Under the pieces are notes generated by a model that saw only the letters and a program-made list of their open reading frames with translations, ran no database searches and had not been told where the DNA came from. The position numbers were made by a program, and so were the translations under genes. From the NCBI RefSeq assembly GCF_900129425.1, contig NZ_LT670817.1, forward strand, positions 8,212,001 through 8,276,000: DNA of 64,000 nt, read 5' to 3'. The first letter of the stretch is position 1. Each line of letters opens with the position of its first letter. Below, piece after piece: positions 8,833 to 16,390 of the stretch. Source of the DNA: Bradyrhizobium erythrophlei. GTDB lineage: Bacteria > Pseudomonadota > Alphaproteobacteria > Rhizobiales > Xanthobacteraceae.

Positions 8833-8969
8833 CCTCTCCCCTTGTGGGAGAGGTCGGATCGCCCCCGGCGATGCGAAGCATCGTCCGGCAGCGATCCGGG
8901 TGAGGGGTTAAGGCCTATCGATAGACCTGAACCCCTCACCCCAACCCTCTCCCACAAGGGGAGAGGGGG
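8833..8969. repeat. Large palindromic repeat, family A copy 2
   Basis: A near-identical, same-orientation copy of the element at 7425, with the same outer arms and CTATCGATAG core. Together they flank the acyl-CoA dehydrogenase gene at 7631-8791 as direct repeats about 1.4 kb apart. It sits in the leader of the following crotonase gene, ending 49 bases before its ATG. Confidence 0.9.
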
Positions 8970-9018
8970 CGCACCGTCGCCGTTGCTGGAAATGTTGGTA
9001 TTCAATGGAGATCAAACG

Positions 9019-9822
9019 ATGACAAAATTCACGGATATCGGCGTCGAGAAGACCGGCCACGTCACCACGATCGAGATCCAGCGGCCGCCGCTGAACTTCT
9101 TCGACATCTCGCTGATCAACCAGATCGCGGATGCGCTGACCGACATCGACAACGATCCGGAGGCCCGCGCGGTGGTGCTGGCCGCGCAAGGCAAGGCGTT
9201 CTGCGCCGGTGCCAATTTCAACGACCCGGCGCGGCAGGAGCAGGAGGCGCGTGAAAAGGCCGATCCGGCAACGGGCCTCGGCCAGATCAGCCATCTCTAT
9301 ATTCAGGCGGTGCGGATCTTCCGCAACAAGAAGCCGATCGTCGCCGCCGTTCACGGCGCCGCCATCGGCGGCGGCCTCGGGCTCGCGGTATCGGCGGATT
9401 TCCGTGTCACGTGTCCCGAAGCGCGGTTCGCCGCCAACTTTACCAAACTCGGCTTTCATCCCGGCTTCGGGCTGACCACGACGCTTCCCGAACTGGTCGG
9501 CAAGAACAATGCGGAATTGATCTTCTACACCAGCCGCCGGGTGACCGGCGAAGAGGCGTACCGGATGGGACTTGCCAACGAATGCGTGCCGCAGGATCAG
9601 GTCCGCTCCGCCGCGATGAAGCTGGCGCAGGAGATCGCCGAGTGTTCGCCGCTCGGCCTGCTCTCGACCCGCGCCACCATGCGCGCCGGCCTAGCCGACC
9701 GCGTGCTGGCCGCGACCAATCACGAACTAGCAGAACAAACCCGGCTGCGCGCCACCGAAGACTTCAAGGAAGGCGTCAAGGCCACGGCGGAACGCCGCGT
9801 CGCGAACTTCAAGGGGCGGTAG
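9019..9822 (+). CDS. Enoyl-CoA hydratase/isomerase family protein
   Basis: A 267-residue crotonase-fold enzyme acting on enoyl-CoA thioesters. The oxyanion-hole segments are visible: A-F-C-A-G-A-N-F near residue 63 and G-A-A-I-G-G-G-L-G-L near residue 113. ATG 9019 is used although the frame is open upstream, because the region before it is repeat A2. The hydrolase/hydratase specificity cannot be read: the segment that usually carries the second catalytic acid is F-H-P-G-F-G-L-T-T rather than I-P-G-A-G-G-T-Q. It lies in the same orientation as both acyl-CoA dehydrogenases, so they form a likely functional set, though long repeats separate them. Confidence 0.88.
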   Translation: MTKFTDIGVEKTGHVTTIEIQRPPLNFFDISLINQIADALTDIDNDPEARAVVLAAQGKAFCAGANFNDPARQEQEAREKADPATGLGQISHLYIQAVRIFRNKKPIVAAVHGAAIGGGLGLAVSADFRVTCPEARFAANFTKLGFHPGFGLTTTLPELVGKNNAELIFYTSRRVTGEEAYRMGLANECVPQDQVRSAAMKLAQEIAECSPLGLLSTRATMRAGLADRVLAATNHELAEQTRLRATEDFKEGVKATAERRVANFKGR

Positions 9823-9840
9823 GCTTCGTCACCCTTCTTC

Positions 9841-10022
9841 CCTTCTCCCCTTGTGGGAGAAGGTGGCGCGCTTTGGAGCGCACTTGCGCTCCTGAGCGCG
9901 CCGGATGAGGGGTTTGCATCCGCGGATAGAGACCCCTCACCCGTCTTCGTGGAGTTTATCATCGGGCGGCGCTTCGCGCCGACCCGTTGGCGAAGCCACC
10001 CTCTCCCACAAGGGGAGAGGGG
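9841..10022. repeat. Large palindromic repeat, family A copy 3 (expanded)
   Basis: The outer arms CTTCTCCCCTTGTGGGAG and CTCCCACAAGGGGAG are those of family A, but the interior is longer (182 bases in all), with extra GC-rich sub-hairpins (GCGCGCTTTGGAGCGC-like and GGCGCTTCGCGCC-like). It lies between two convergent genes and could serve as a processing or termination structure for both. Confidence 0.8.
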
Positions 10023-10050
10023 AAGAAAGCGTTGCTCGGACGAGGAAGAG

Positions 10051-12165
10051 CTACTTCTTCCCCACCACCAGCGCATCGACGATGGTGACGCCCTGGCCTT
10101 GCGGATGCACCAGCACGGGATTGATTTCGATTTCCGAAACTTGGCCGCGATAAGCCGCCGCGAGCAGCGACACTTGCGAGATCAATTCCGCCAGCGCCGG
10201 GATATCGGCTTTCGCGGCACCCCTGAAGCCATTGAGCAAGGGTGATGCCTTGAGTTCGGCCAGCATGGCCGCGGCCTCGATCGCGCCTACCGGCGCCGGG
10301 CGGTAGATCACGTCCCTGAACAATTCGGTGGTGATGCCGCCGAGGCCGACCATGATCATGGGGCCGAAGGTTTTATCCAGCAGCGTGCCGATGATGATCT
10401 CGACGCCCTTCTTCGCCATCGGGCCGACCAGCACGCCCTGAATCGCTGCCTTCGGCCGGTGCCTGTGGGCGTCGTCCTGCAGCGCCTGATAGGCGATGAA
10501 CGCCTCGCCCTTGGTCGTGATATTGACGCGCACGCCGCCGACTTCGCTCTTGTGCGGAATATCCGGCGACTGGATCTTCATGACCAGCGGAAAGCCGACG
10601 CGGGCGATCGCACTGTCGAGCGCGCTTCGCTCCGTCACCAGCACCTCGTCGGGCAACGCAATGCCGGCCTCGCGCAGCAGCGACTTGCTGTCGGATTCGG
10701 ACAGCACAGCGGATTTCAGATGCGTGGAGAGATCGCGCCGCGGCAACGCCGCAACATCGACCGGCGGCGCAAGCTTGAACTTCGAATAGTCGACCATCCG
10801 CCGCAACGCCACGCCGGCATGCGTCAACCCCGACAGCACGATGACGCCCGACGCCGCCAGTTCATTGCGCGCGAAGTGCGAAGGCAGCGTGTAGGAGTAG
10901 AACACGATCGGCTTGTTCTGGGCTGATATGACCGGCTTCAACTCCGCCTGCTTGAACGGCATTCGCGTGTCGCTAGACAGCGACAGCACCACCAGCATGG
11001 CGTCGACCTCGTTGGATACGTCGAGCAGATCGATGCTCTTCTGCAGCCCGCCGGAGTGCACGCCCTGCGCGGTGACGTCGATCGGATTGCGCGCGGCACC
11101 ATAGGATGGCAGCAGTTTCATGATTTCGGCCTGGATCGGCGCCGACAATTCCGGCACCTGCAGGCCCTGCATGGAAACCGTATCCGCGCCCCAGATGCCG
11201 GCGCCGCCGGACACCGTGAGCACGGCGACGCGGTCGCCCTTGGGCAGGGGATTGGTGGTCAGCACGGCGGCGATAGTGACGGCCTCGTCGAGATCGTTGG
11301 AGACGATAAAGCCGTATTTGGCAAACACCGCGTCATAGGCCGTGGACCAGCCGGCCATGCTGGCGGTATGCGAGGCGGCGGCGCGCTCGCCGGCGCCGGA
11401 GCGGCCGACCTTCGTCACGATGACGGGTTTGCCGGTCTCGGCGGCACGACGGGCGGCGGCGAGGAATTGGTCGACGTCCCTGATGCCTTCGATAAACAGC
11501 AGGATCACGTCGGTCGAGGAGTCCTGCACCATGTAATCCAGGAACTCGCCGGCGCCGAGATCGGATTCGTTGCCGGCGCTGATGACGTAGCTGAGCGCGA
11601 TGCCGAGCGCTTTGGCGCGGTGATAGATCGCAAAGCCGATGCCGCCGCTTTGCGCGACGATGCCGATGCGCCTGGCTGTCGCGAGCAGCCGCGGCTCGTT
11701 GGGCTTGACGTCGACGGTCGGGCTGAAGGTGGCGGCGACGTGCTGGGCTTCGCTGTAAAAGCCTTCGGCGTTGGGACCGGAGATGCGCATGCCGGTCCTT
11801 TTGGCAAGATCGGCGATAGCATCCTGCATCGCGGCGCTGTCGCCACCCTCTTCGGCAAAACCCGAGGATATAATGACTGCGTTCCTGACGCCGGCGGCGG
11901 CGCATTGCTCGAGCGCTCCAAGCACGGCGCGCGCCGGAATGATGACGATGGCAAGGTCGATCTTTTGCCCGACATCGGCGATTGAGGGAAAGCATTTCAG
12001 CCCGTCGATATCGCCGTAATTCGGATTGATCGGGTAAAGCTTTCCCGGAAAACCGTTCTTGCGCAGCATCGACAACAGTCGCCCCGGAATTTTCTCCAGG
12101 TCGCGCGAGGCGCCGATCAGCGCGATGCTGTCGGGCGCGAAGAAGGAGTCGAGCGGATGCGGCAT
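10051..12165 (-). CDS. Acetate/acyl-CoA ligase, ADP-forming type
   Basis: A 704-residue single-chain acyl-CoA synthetase that makes acyl-CoA from acid, CoA and ATP, releasing ADP, through a phosphohistidine. Domain order: CoA-binding Rossmann domain (residues 1-135, opening with S-I-A-L-I-G-A-S), succinyl-CoA-ligase-like domain with the active-site S-H-T-A-S around residue 265, then a C-terminal ATP-grasp domain (about 480-704, with S-P-D-I-P-H-K-S-E-V-G-G-V and E-I-N-P-V). ATG 12165 opens the family's M-P-H-P-L-D-S-F-F start. It is convergent with the crotonase at 9019. Its place among acyl-CoA dehydrogenases suggests it activates the acid they degrade; the substrate is unknown. Confidence 0.9.
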   Translation of the reverse strand: MPHPLDSFFAPDSIALIGASRDLEKIPGRLLSMLRKNGFPGKLYPINPNYGDIDGLKCFPSIADVGQKIDLAIVIIPARAVLGALEQCAAAGVRNAVIISSGFAEEGGDSAAMQDAIADLAKRTGMRISGPNAEGFYSEAQHVAATFSPTVDVKPNEPRLLATARRIGIVAQSGGIGFAIYHRAKALGIALSYVISAGNESDLGAGEFLDYMVQDSSTDVILLFIEGIRDVDQFLAAARRAAETGKPVIVTKVGRSGAGERAAASHTASMAGWSTAYDAVFAKYGFIVSNDLDEAVTIAAVLTTNPLPKGDRVAVLTVSGGAGIWGADTVSMQGLQVPELSAPIQAEIMKLLPSYGAARNPIDVTAQGVHSGGLQKSIDLLDVSNEVDAMLVVLSLSSDTRMPFKQAELKPVISAQNKPIVFYSYTLPSHFARNELAASGVIVLSGLTHAGVALRRMVDYSKFKLAPPVDVAALPRRDLSTHLKSAVLSESDSKSLLREAGIALPDEVLVTERSALDSAIARVGFPLVMKIQSPDIPHKSEVGGVRVNITTKGEAFIAYQALQDDAHRHRPKAAIQGVLVGPMAKKGVEIIIGTLLDKTFGPMIMVGLGGITTELFRDVIYRPAPVGAIEAAAMLAELKASPLLNGFRGAAKADIPALAELISQVSLLAAAYRGQVSEIEINPVLVHPQGQGVTIVDALVVGKK

Positions 12166-12210
12166 GGGAGGATCCTTTTTATTCTTGCTTGGCGGACTGA
12201 GTTTCACACC

Positions 12211-12291
12211 GTCATTGCGAGCGCAGCGAAGCAATCCATGGCCAATCCCGGGAAAGATGGATTGCTTCGTCGCTCCGCTCCTCGCAATGAC
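12211..12291. repeat. Palindromic repeat, family C copy 1
   Basis: GTCATTGCGAGCG...AGCGAAGCAATCCATG pairs with GATTGCTTCGTCG...CTCGCAATGAC, forming a hairpin of about 80 bases. A second copy is at 32483. It lies in the leader of the acyl-CoA synthetase gene and is followed after 30 bases by a family D element. Confidence 0.85.
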
Positions 12292-12321
12292 GGCAAAAAT
12301 GAACCCGCGCTTTCTCTATCC

Positions 12322-12408
12322 GTCATGGCCGGGCTTGTCCCGGCCATCTACGTCTTACTTGCTGCCCGACCTTAAGACGTGGATGCCCGGGACAAGCCCG
12401 GGCATGAC
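12322..12408. repeat. Palindromic repeat, family D copy 1
   Basis: The arms GTCATGGCCGGGCTTGTCCCGG and CCGGGACAAGCCCGGGCATGAC, with inner ACGTC / GACGT pairing, make a long GC-rich hairpin. Related copies lie at 23861, 44619 and 47727. It separates the VOC gene from the acyl-CoA synthetase gene, which would weaken any simple operon between them. Confidence 0.85.
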
Positions 12409-12417
12409 GAGTTACGC

Positions 12418-13182
12418 TCACGCCGCGAGACTGAAGGTCACGCCGCCGAGATCGAATGAATCGCCCTTGACCACATAACCCTTCTTCTTCGCGGCGTCGC
12501 GCACGGCGGCGATATCGTCGACCCGAAACGTCAGCCCGCTCATGATCTCGCTGACGCCCTTGACGAAGCGGAAGCGGCAATTGGGAAGTCTCAGCTCGGG
12601 CTCGCCGGCCTGATTTGTGGTGACCGCGATCTCGATGATCCGTCCCCAGTGCTCAGCCAGGCCGCGGGGATCCGGACCTTGCATCTCGACGCCGGTGAGG
12701 GCCTGCGTCACATCCTTGCGGATCGATTTCGACCAGTCCGGTCCGGCCGGCGGATAGGGCCCGAGAATGTCGTCGCTGCCGTCGGTGTGATTGAATTCGA
12801 TGAACGCCGCGCGGCAATCGCGCGGATGCAGCTGCACGCCGCGATAGGGCGAATGATCGATGACGTTGGCGATCCGCACGCCGATTGTCCCGGCGTGTTT
12901 TCCGCGCGCGTCGGGATCGTCGCAGCAGAAGATCGCCATGTAACCGCCGTGGCCGCCGGTCTTGTCGAGAAAGCGCCCTGCCGCGGTGCCGGGCTGAAAT
13001 GGCGCTACCACTTCCAGCAGGATGGTATCGACCGGCAGCAGCGCGTTCTCCAGGCCGTATTTGGCGACGTTGCCGTCGCGGTAGCAGACGTTGAGCCCCA
13101 TGATCCCGGCGATATCTCCGACCACGGGTTCGAGACGCGGCGCCACCAGGCAGATCTGCCGCAGCCTGATATAACCAGCCAT
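12418..13182 (-). CDS. VOC/glyoxalase-like dioxygenase-superfamily protein
   Basis: About 254 residues made of two betaalphabetabetabeta modules of the vicinal-oxygen-chelate superfamily: one opening with Q-I-C-L-V-A-P-R-L-E-P-V (residues 7-18) and a second ending with S-E-I-M-S-G-L-T-F-R-V-D-D-I near residue 225. Such proteins include extradiol dioxygenases, glyoxalases and isomerases; the metal ligands cannot be assigned confidently. ATG 13182 is preferred since GAGG lies eight bases upstream; ATG 13200 is the alternative. It starts 21 bases after the stop of the crotonase gene at 13203-13991, so the two are very likely co-transcribed and translationally close. The substrate is unknown. Confidence 0.75.
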   Translation of the reverse strand: MAGYIRLRQICLVAPRLEPVVGDIAGIMGLNVCYRDGNVAKYGLENALLPVDTILLEVVAPFQPGTAAGRFLDKTGGHGGYMAIFCCDDPDARGKHAGTIGVRIANVIDHSPYRGVQLHPRDCRAAFIEFNHTDGSDDILGPYPPAGPDWSKSIRKDVTQALTGVEMQGPDPRGLAEHWGRIIEIAVTTNQAGEPELRLPNCRFRFVKGVSEIMSGLTFRVDDIAAVRDAAKKKGYVVKGDSFDLGGVTFSLAA

Positions 13183-13202
13183 TTTATTGGCCTCGGCCAT
13201 TT

Positions 13203-13991
13203 TCAATGGCCGGAGAAAACGGGCTTGCGCTTTTCGACGAACGCCTTGGCGGCTTCCTTGTGGTCGGCGGTCTCGCCGGCGCGGGTGTGATGGATCGCCT
13301 CGGCGTCGAAACAGGCCTCGAGCGAAAGATGCTCGGCGTTGTTGATGTTACGCTTGATGTAACCCAGCGTCACCGACGGGCCCTGCGCCAGCGACATCGC
13401 CAACTCGTGCGCTCTCGCGTCGACCTCGGCGTCGGGCACGACTGATGTCACCATGCCCAGCGCAAGCGCTTCCTGCGCCGTCAGCACCGGCGAGGTCAGG
13501 TAGAGCTCGCGCGCCTTGGTGCTGCCGAGCATCTGGGTCAGGAAATAGGTGCCGCCGTAATCGCCTGACAACCCGACCTTGGCAAATGCGGTGGTGATTT
13601 TCACGGACGCGGAGGCGACGCGAAGGTCGCAGGCCAGCGCGATCGAAAGCCCGGCGCCGGCAGCGGCGCCATCGAGCTGCGCCACCACGGGTTTCGGCAT
13701 CTGGTGCAGCAAGCGGGAGACTTCCATGCCACGGCGAAGGTTGGCCATCTTGGCTTCGAATGGCAGCGGCGCCCGCCCCTCCGCCATCGATTTCACGTCG
13801 CCGCCGACACAGAACGTGCCGCCCGCACCTTTCACCAGCACGGCACGGACCTCATGATCCTCCGCCGCGCGCCGCGCCGCCTCGACCAGCCCCCGCGTCA
13901 TGTCCGGATTGAGCGCGTTGCGCCGGTCAGGCCGGTTCATGGTGATGGTGAGCAGGCCGGAATCGAGTTTTTGCAGGACCATATCGTTCAT
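13203..13991 (-). CDS. Enoyl-CoA hydratase/isomerase family protein
   Basis: A 262-residue crotonase. The oxyanion-hole motifs are G-T-F-C-V-G-G-D-V-K-S-M near residue 60 and A-A-A-G-A-G-L-S-I-A-L-A-C-D near residue 110, followed by G-L-S-G-D-Y-G-G-T-Y, where a catalytic acid is often found in hydratases. The D is retained but the usual E is not obvious, so isomerase or hydrolase activity is possible. It is the first gene of a two-gene unit with the VOC protein. The length and C-terminal F-V-E-K-R-K-P-V-F end are typical of the family. Confidence 0.87.
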   Translation of the reverse strand: MNDMVLQKLDSGLLTITMNRPDRRNALNPDMTRGLVEAARRAAEDHEVRAVLVKGAGGTFCVGGDVKSMAEGRAPLPFEAKMANLRRGMEVSRLLHQMPKPVVAQLDGAAAGAGLSIALACDLRVASASVKITTAFAKVGLSGDYGGTYFLTQMLGSTKARELYLTSPVLTAQEALALGMVTSVVPDAEVDARAHELAMSLAQGPSVTLGYIKRNINNAEHLSLEACFDAEAIHHTRAGETADHKEAAKAFVEKRKPVFSGH

Positions 13992-14033
13992 GAGGAGTTG
14001 CCTTCGTTGTTATTGGTTGTTGGTATTGCAACT

Positions 14034-14134
14034 GTCATTCCGGGATGGTGCGTTAGCACCAGACCCGGAATCCAAGGATTCCCCGATGTGCAATTGCACA
14101 TCTGAGGTTCGCGCTTTGCGCGCCCCGGAATGAC
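14034..14134. repeat. Palindromic intergenic repeat, family B copy 3
   Basis: GTCATTCCGGG...CCCCGGAATGAC termini, with the 18-base perfect palindrome GATGTGCAATTGCACATC at 14085-14102. It fills most of the gap between the ABC binding protein stop and the crotonase start. Confidence 0.85.
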
Positions 14135-14154
14135 TGCGTGACTTCGTCACTCCT

Positions 14155-15360
14155 TCACTTCTTTACCAACGGGCAGCGTGACAGTTCGAGCGACTGGAAC
14201 GCCTCGTTCCCCGGGACGGTCGCCAAGAGCTTGTAGTCGTCCCAGCGGCCTTTCGACTCCGACGGCTTCTTGACCTCGAACAGATACATGTCGTGCACCA
14301 TGCGGCCGTCTTCGCGGATCCGGCCGTTCTTGGCGAAGAAGTCGTTGATCGGGGTGTCCTTCATGATCTTCATCACGGCGGCCGGGTCGGTGGTGCCCGC
14401 GGCCTTCACCGCCTGCAGATAATGTATGACCGACGAATAGACCCCCGCCTGCGCCGAGGTCGGCACCCGCTTGGTGCGCGCCATGAAACGCTTGGAGAAG
14501 GCCCGGGTGTCGTCGTTGAGATCCCAGTAGAAGGCTTCGGCGAGCAACAACCCCTGCGCGGTTTCAAGTCCGACGCTGTCGATATCGGTGACGAAGGCCA
14601 GCAGCGGCGACATCTTCTGGCCACCCTTCGTGACGCCGAACTCGGCGCCCTGCTTGATCGCGTTGATGGTGTCGCCGCCGGCATTGGCGAGCCCGATCAC
14701 CTTGGCCTTCGAAGCCTGCGCCTGCAGCAGATAGGACGAGAAGTCCGAGGTGTTGAGCGGATGCCGGACGCTGCCCAATACCTTGCCGCCGGACTTCAGC
14801 ACGACATTGGTGGTGTCCTTTTCCAGATCCTGGCCGAAGGCGTAGTCGGCGGTGAGGAAGAACCAGGTGTCGAGTCCCGATTTGACCGCGGCAAGCCCGG
14901 TCACGTTGGCCTGGGCGAAAGTGTCGAACACATAATGCACGGTGTAGGGCCCGCAGGCCTCGTTGCTGAGGCGGATCGATCCGGGGCCGGAGAACATGAT
15001 GATCTTGTTGCGCGCCTTGGCGATCTCGCCGGCGGCCAGCGCGGTCGCGGACGCCGCGACGTCGTAGATCATCTCGACGCCCTGATTGTCGAACATGTCG
15101 CGGGCGATGTTGGCGGCCAGATCGGCCTTGTTGAGATGATCGGCGGCGATGATTTCGATCTTGCGGCCCAGCACCTCGCCGCCGAAATCTTCCGCCGCCA
15201 TCTTCGCAGCGGTCTCGCTGCCGGGGCCGGTGATGTCGGCGTAGAGACCGGACATGTCGAGGATGCCGCCGAGTTTGAGCGGAGGCTTGCTTTGGGCCCA
15301 TGCCGCGCCGGCGGCGAGCACCAGCACCGAGGCGAGAACGCCGGAAAGAACTCGTTTCAT
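14155..15360 (-). CDS. Branched-chain-amino-acid-type ABC transporter substrate-binding protein
   Basis: A 401-residue periplasmic binding protein of the LivJ/Leu-Ile-Val-binding type. A signal peptide occupies residues 1-22 (V-L-A-A-G-A-A-W-A-Q-S). The mature part starts L-K-L-G-G-I-L-D-M-S-G, then has G-P-G-S-E-T-A, I-A-A-D-H and D-V-A-A-S-A-T-A-L segments typical of type I periplasmic binding folds. GGGAGG precedes the ATG. No permease or ATPase genes are nearby, so it must use components encoded elsewhere. In these bacteria such proteins often bind aromatic or other carboxylates rather than amino acids, in keeping with the surrounding CoA-metabolism genes; that ligand link is inference. 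Confidence 0.9.
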   Translation of the reverse strand: MKRVLSGVLASVLVLAAGAAWAQSKPPLKLGGILDMSGLYADITGPGSETAAKMAAEDFGGEVLGRKIEIIAADHLNKADLAANIARDMFDNQGVEMIYDVAASATALAAGEIAKARNKIIMFSGPGSIRLSNEACGPYTVHYVFDTFAQANVTGLAAVKSGLDTWFFLTADYAFGQDLEKDTTNVVLKSGGKVLGSVRHPLNTSDFSSYLLQAQASKAKVIGLANAGGDTINAIKQGAEFGVTKGGQKMSPLLAFVTDIDSVGLETAQGLLLAEAFYWDLNDDTRAFSKRFMARTKRVPTSAQAGVYSSVIHYLQAVKAAGTTDPAAVMKIMKDTPINDFFAKNGRIREDGRMVHDMYLFEVKKPSESKGRWDDYKLLATVPGNEAFQSLELSRCPLVKK

Positions 15361-15519
15361 TCAAAGCCTCCCTGTCGGCACGCCGCATTGCTTTCGCGGC
15401 CTTGATGTCCGTTGCGGTAATCATGCCGTAAGCGGTGCGCAGCGGCAAGCTACGGGCGAAGCCGCTACCTTCGCGTTTTTCCGCTAAGCGGAATGAACGG
15501 TTTGTGAGAACATGACGTC

Positions 15520-16326
15520 ATGGTCGCACCGGTGACAACGATGGAATTCTGCGCACGCCGCGCAGCAATCCCGCTGTGTGCGATCATGCTGGTTGCCGCC
15601 GCAGTCGGTCCGGCAATCGCGGCGGGATGCGCCTTCGAACCGCAGGGTGAAGGCCGCGTCGCCGCTGTCGTCGACGCGCGCAGCTTTCGCCTCGAGGATG
15701 GCCGCGAGGTACGGCTTGCCGGCATCGAGCCGGCGGCGGGCGAAAAGACAAATGCGAACCGGGCTGCGGCGCTGGCTGCGATCGTTGCGGGGCGTGAGGT
15801 GACGTTATCGGGCGAAGATGATGCGCCCGACCGTTACGGCCGTCAGCCGGCCCTCGTGTTTCTCGCGCCCTCGGGGGATTTGGTGCAGGGTCTGTTGCTG
15901 GCGCAGGGCGAGGCGCTGGTATCGACCACGGTGACCGACAAGGACTGTGCGGCGGTCCTGACCGCGGCTGAAGCGGAGGCGCGCCAGGCCAAACGGGGAA
16001 CCTGGGCCGATCCCGCGGTCATAAAAAACGCGGAAAGTCCGGGCGATATTTTGACCGGGATCGGGCGGTTTACGGTGGTCGAGGGCAAGGTTTTGTCCGT
16101 GCGGCAGGCCGGGACAACGACTTACCTGAATTTCGGTCGGAACTGGACACGGGACTTTGCTGTGACTATTTCAAGGCGCATGCTGGCGGCGTTCGAGTCT
16201 GCCGGAATAGTCCTTAAGTCCCTCGAAAATCGGCGGATTCGGGTCCGCGGCTTTATCGAGGCGCGGGGTGGGCCGCGAATCGACCTGCTCCGGGTGGGGC
16301 AGATTGAGTTGCTTGGCGGGAATTAG
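15520..16326 (+). CDS. Thermonuclease (SNase-like) family exported protein
   Basis: A 268-residue protein with an N-terminal signal peptide (about residues 8-34, ending A-I-A-A-G), then an SNase-like OB-fold domain: V-V-D-A-R-S-F-R-L-E-D-G-R-E-V-R-L-A-G-I-E (residues 49-69), D-R-Y-G-R near 107-111, and a helix with A-E-A-E-A-R-Q-A-K-R-G-T-W-A-D. The staphylococcal nuclease catalytic pair Arg35/Asp40 seems only partly matched (R-L-A-G-I-E rather than R-L-x-G-I-D), so activity is uncertain. The C-terminal third adds a second beta-rich segment. ATG 15520 is used; ATG 15541 would leave a shorter signal peptide. The M48 lipoprotein gene starts 65 bases downstream. Confidence 0.82.
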   Translation: MVAPVTTMEFCARRAAIPLCAIMLVAAAVGPAIAAGCAFEPQGEGRVAAVVDARSFRLEDGREVRLAGIEPAAGEKTNANRAAALAAIVAGREVTLSGEDDAPDRYGRQPALVFLAPSGDLVQGLLLAQGEALVSTTVTDKDCAAVLTAAEAEARQAKRGTWADPAVIKNAESPGDILTGIGRFTVVEGKVLSVRQAGTTTYLNFGRNWTRDFAVTISRRMLAAFESAGIVLKSLENRRIRVRGFIEARGGPRIDLLRVGQIELLGGN

Positions 16327-16390
16327 CTCGCCGCATCAACGAATACGAGTGGCCGAAGTGGCGGAACGTGCGGGACGGCGCGAGGGAATA

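Noticed and set aside
7425..10022. CRISPR-like array suggested by several similar repeats
   Set aside because: The repeats are long palindromes more than a kilobase apart, or of differing families, with genes rather than spacers between them.
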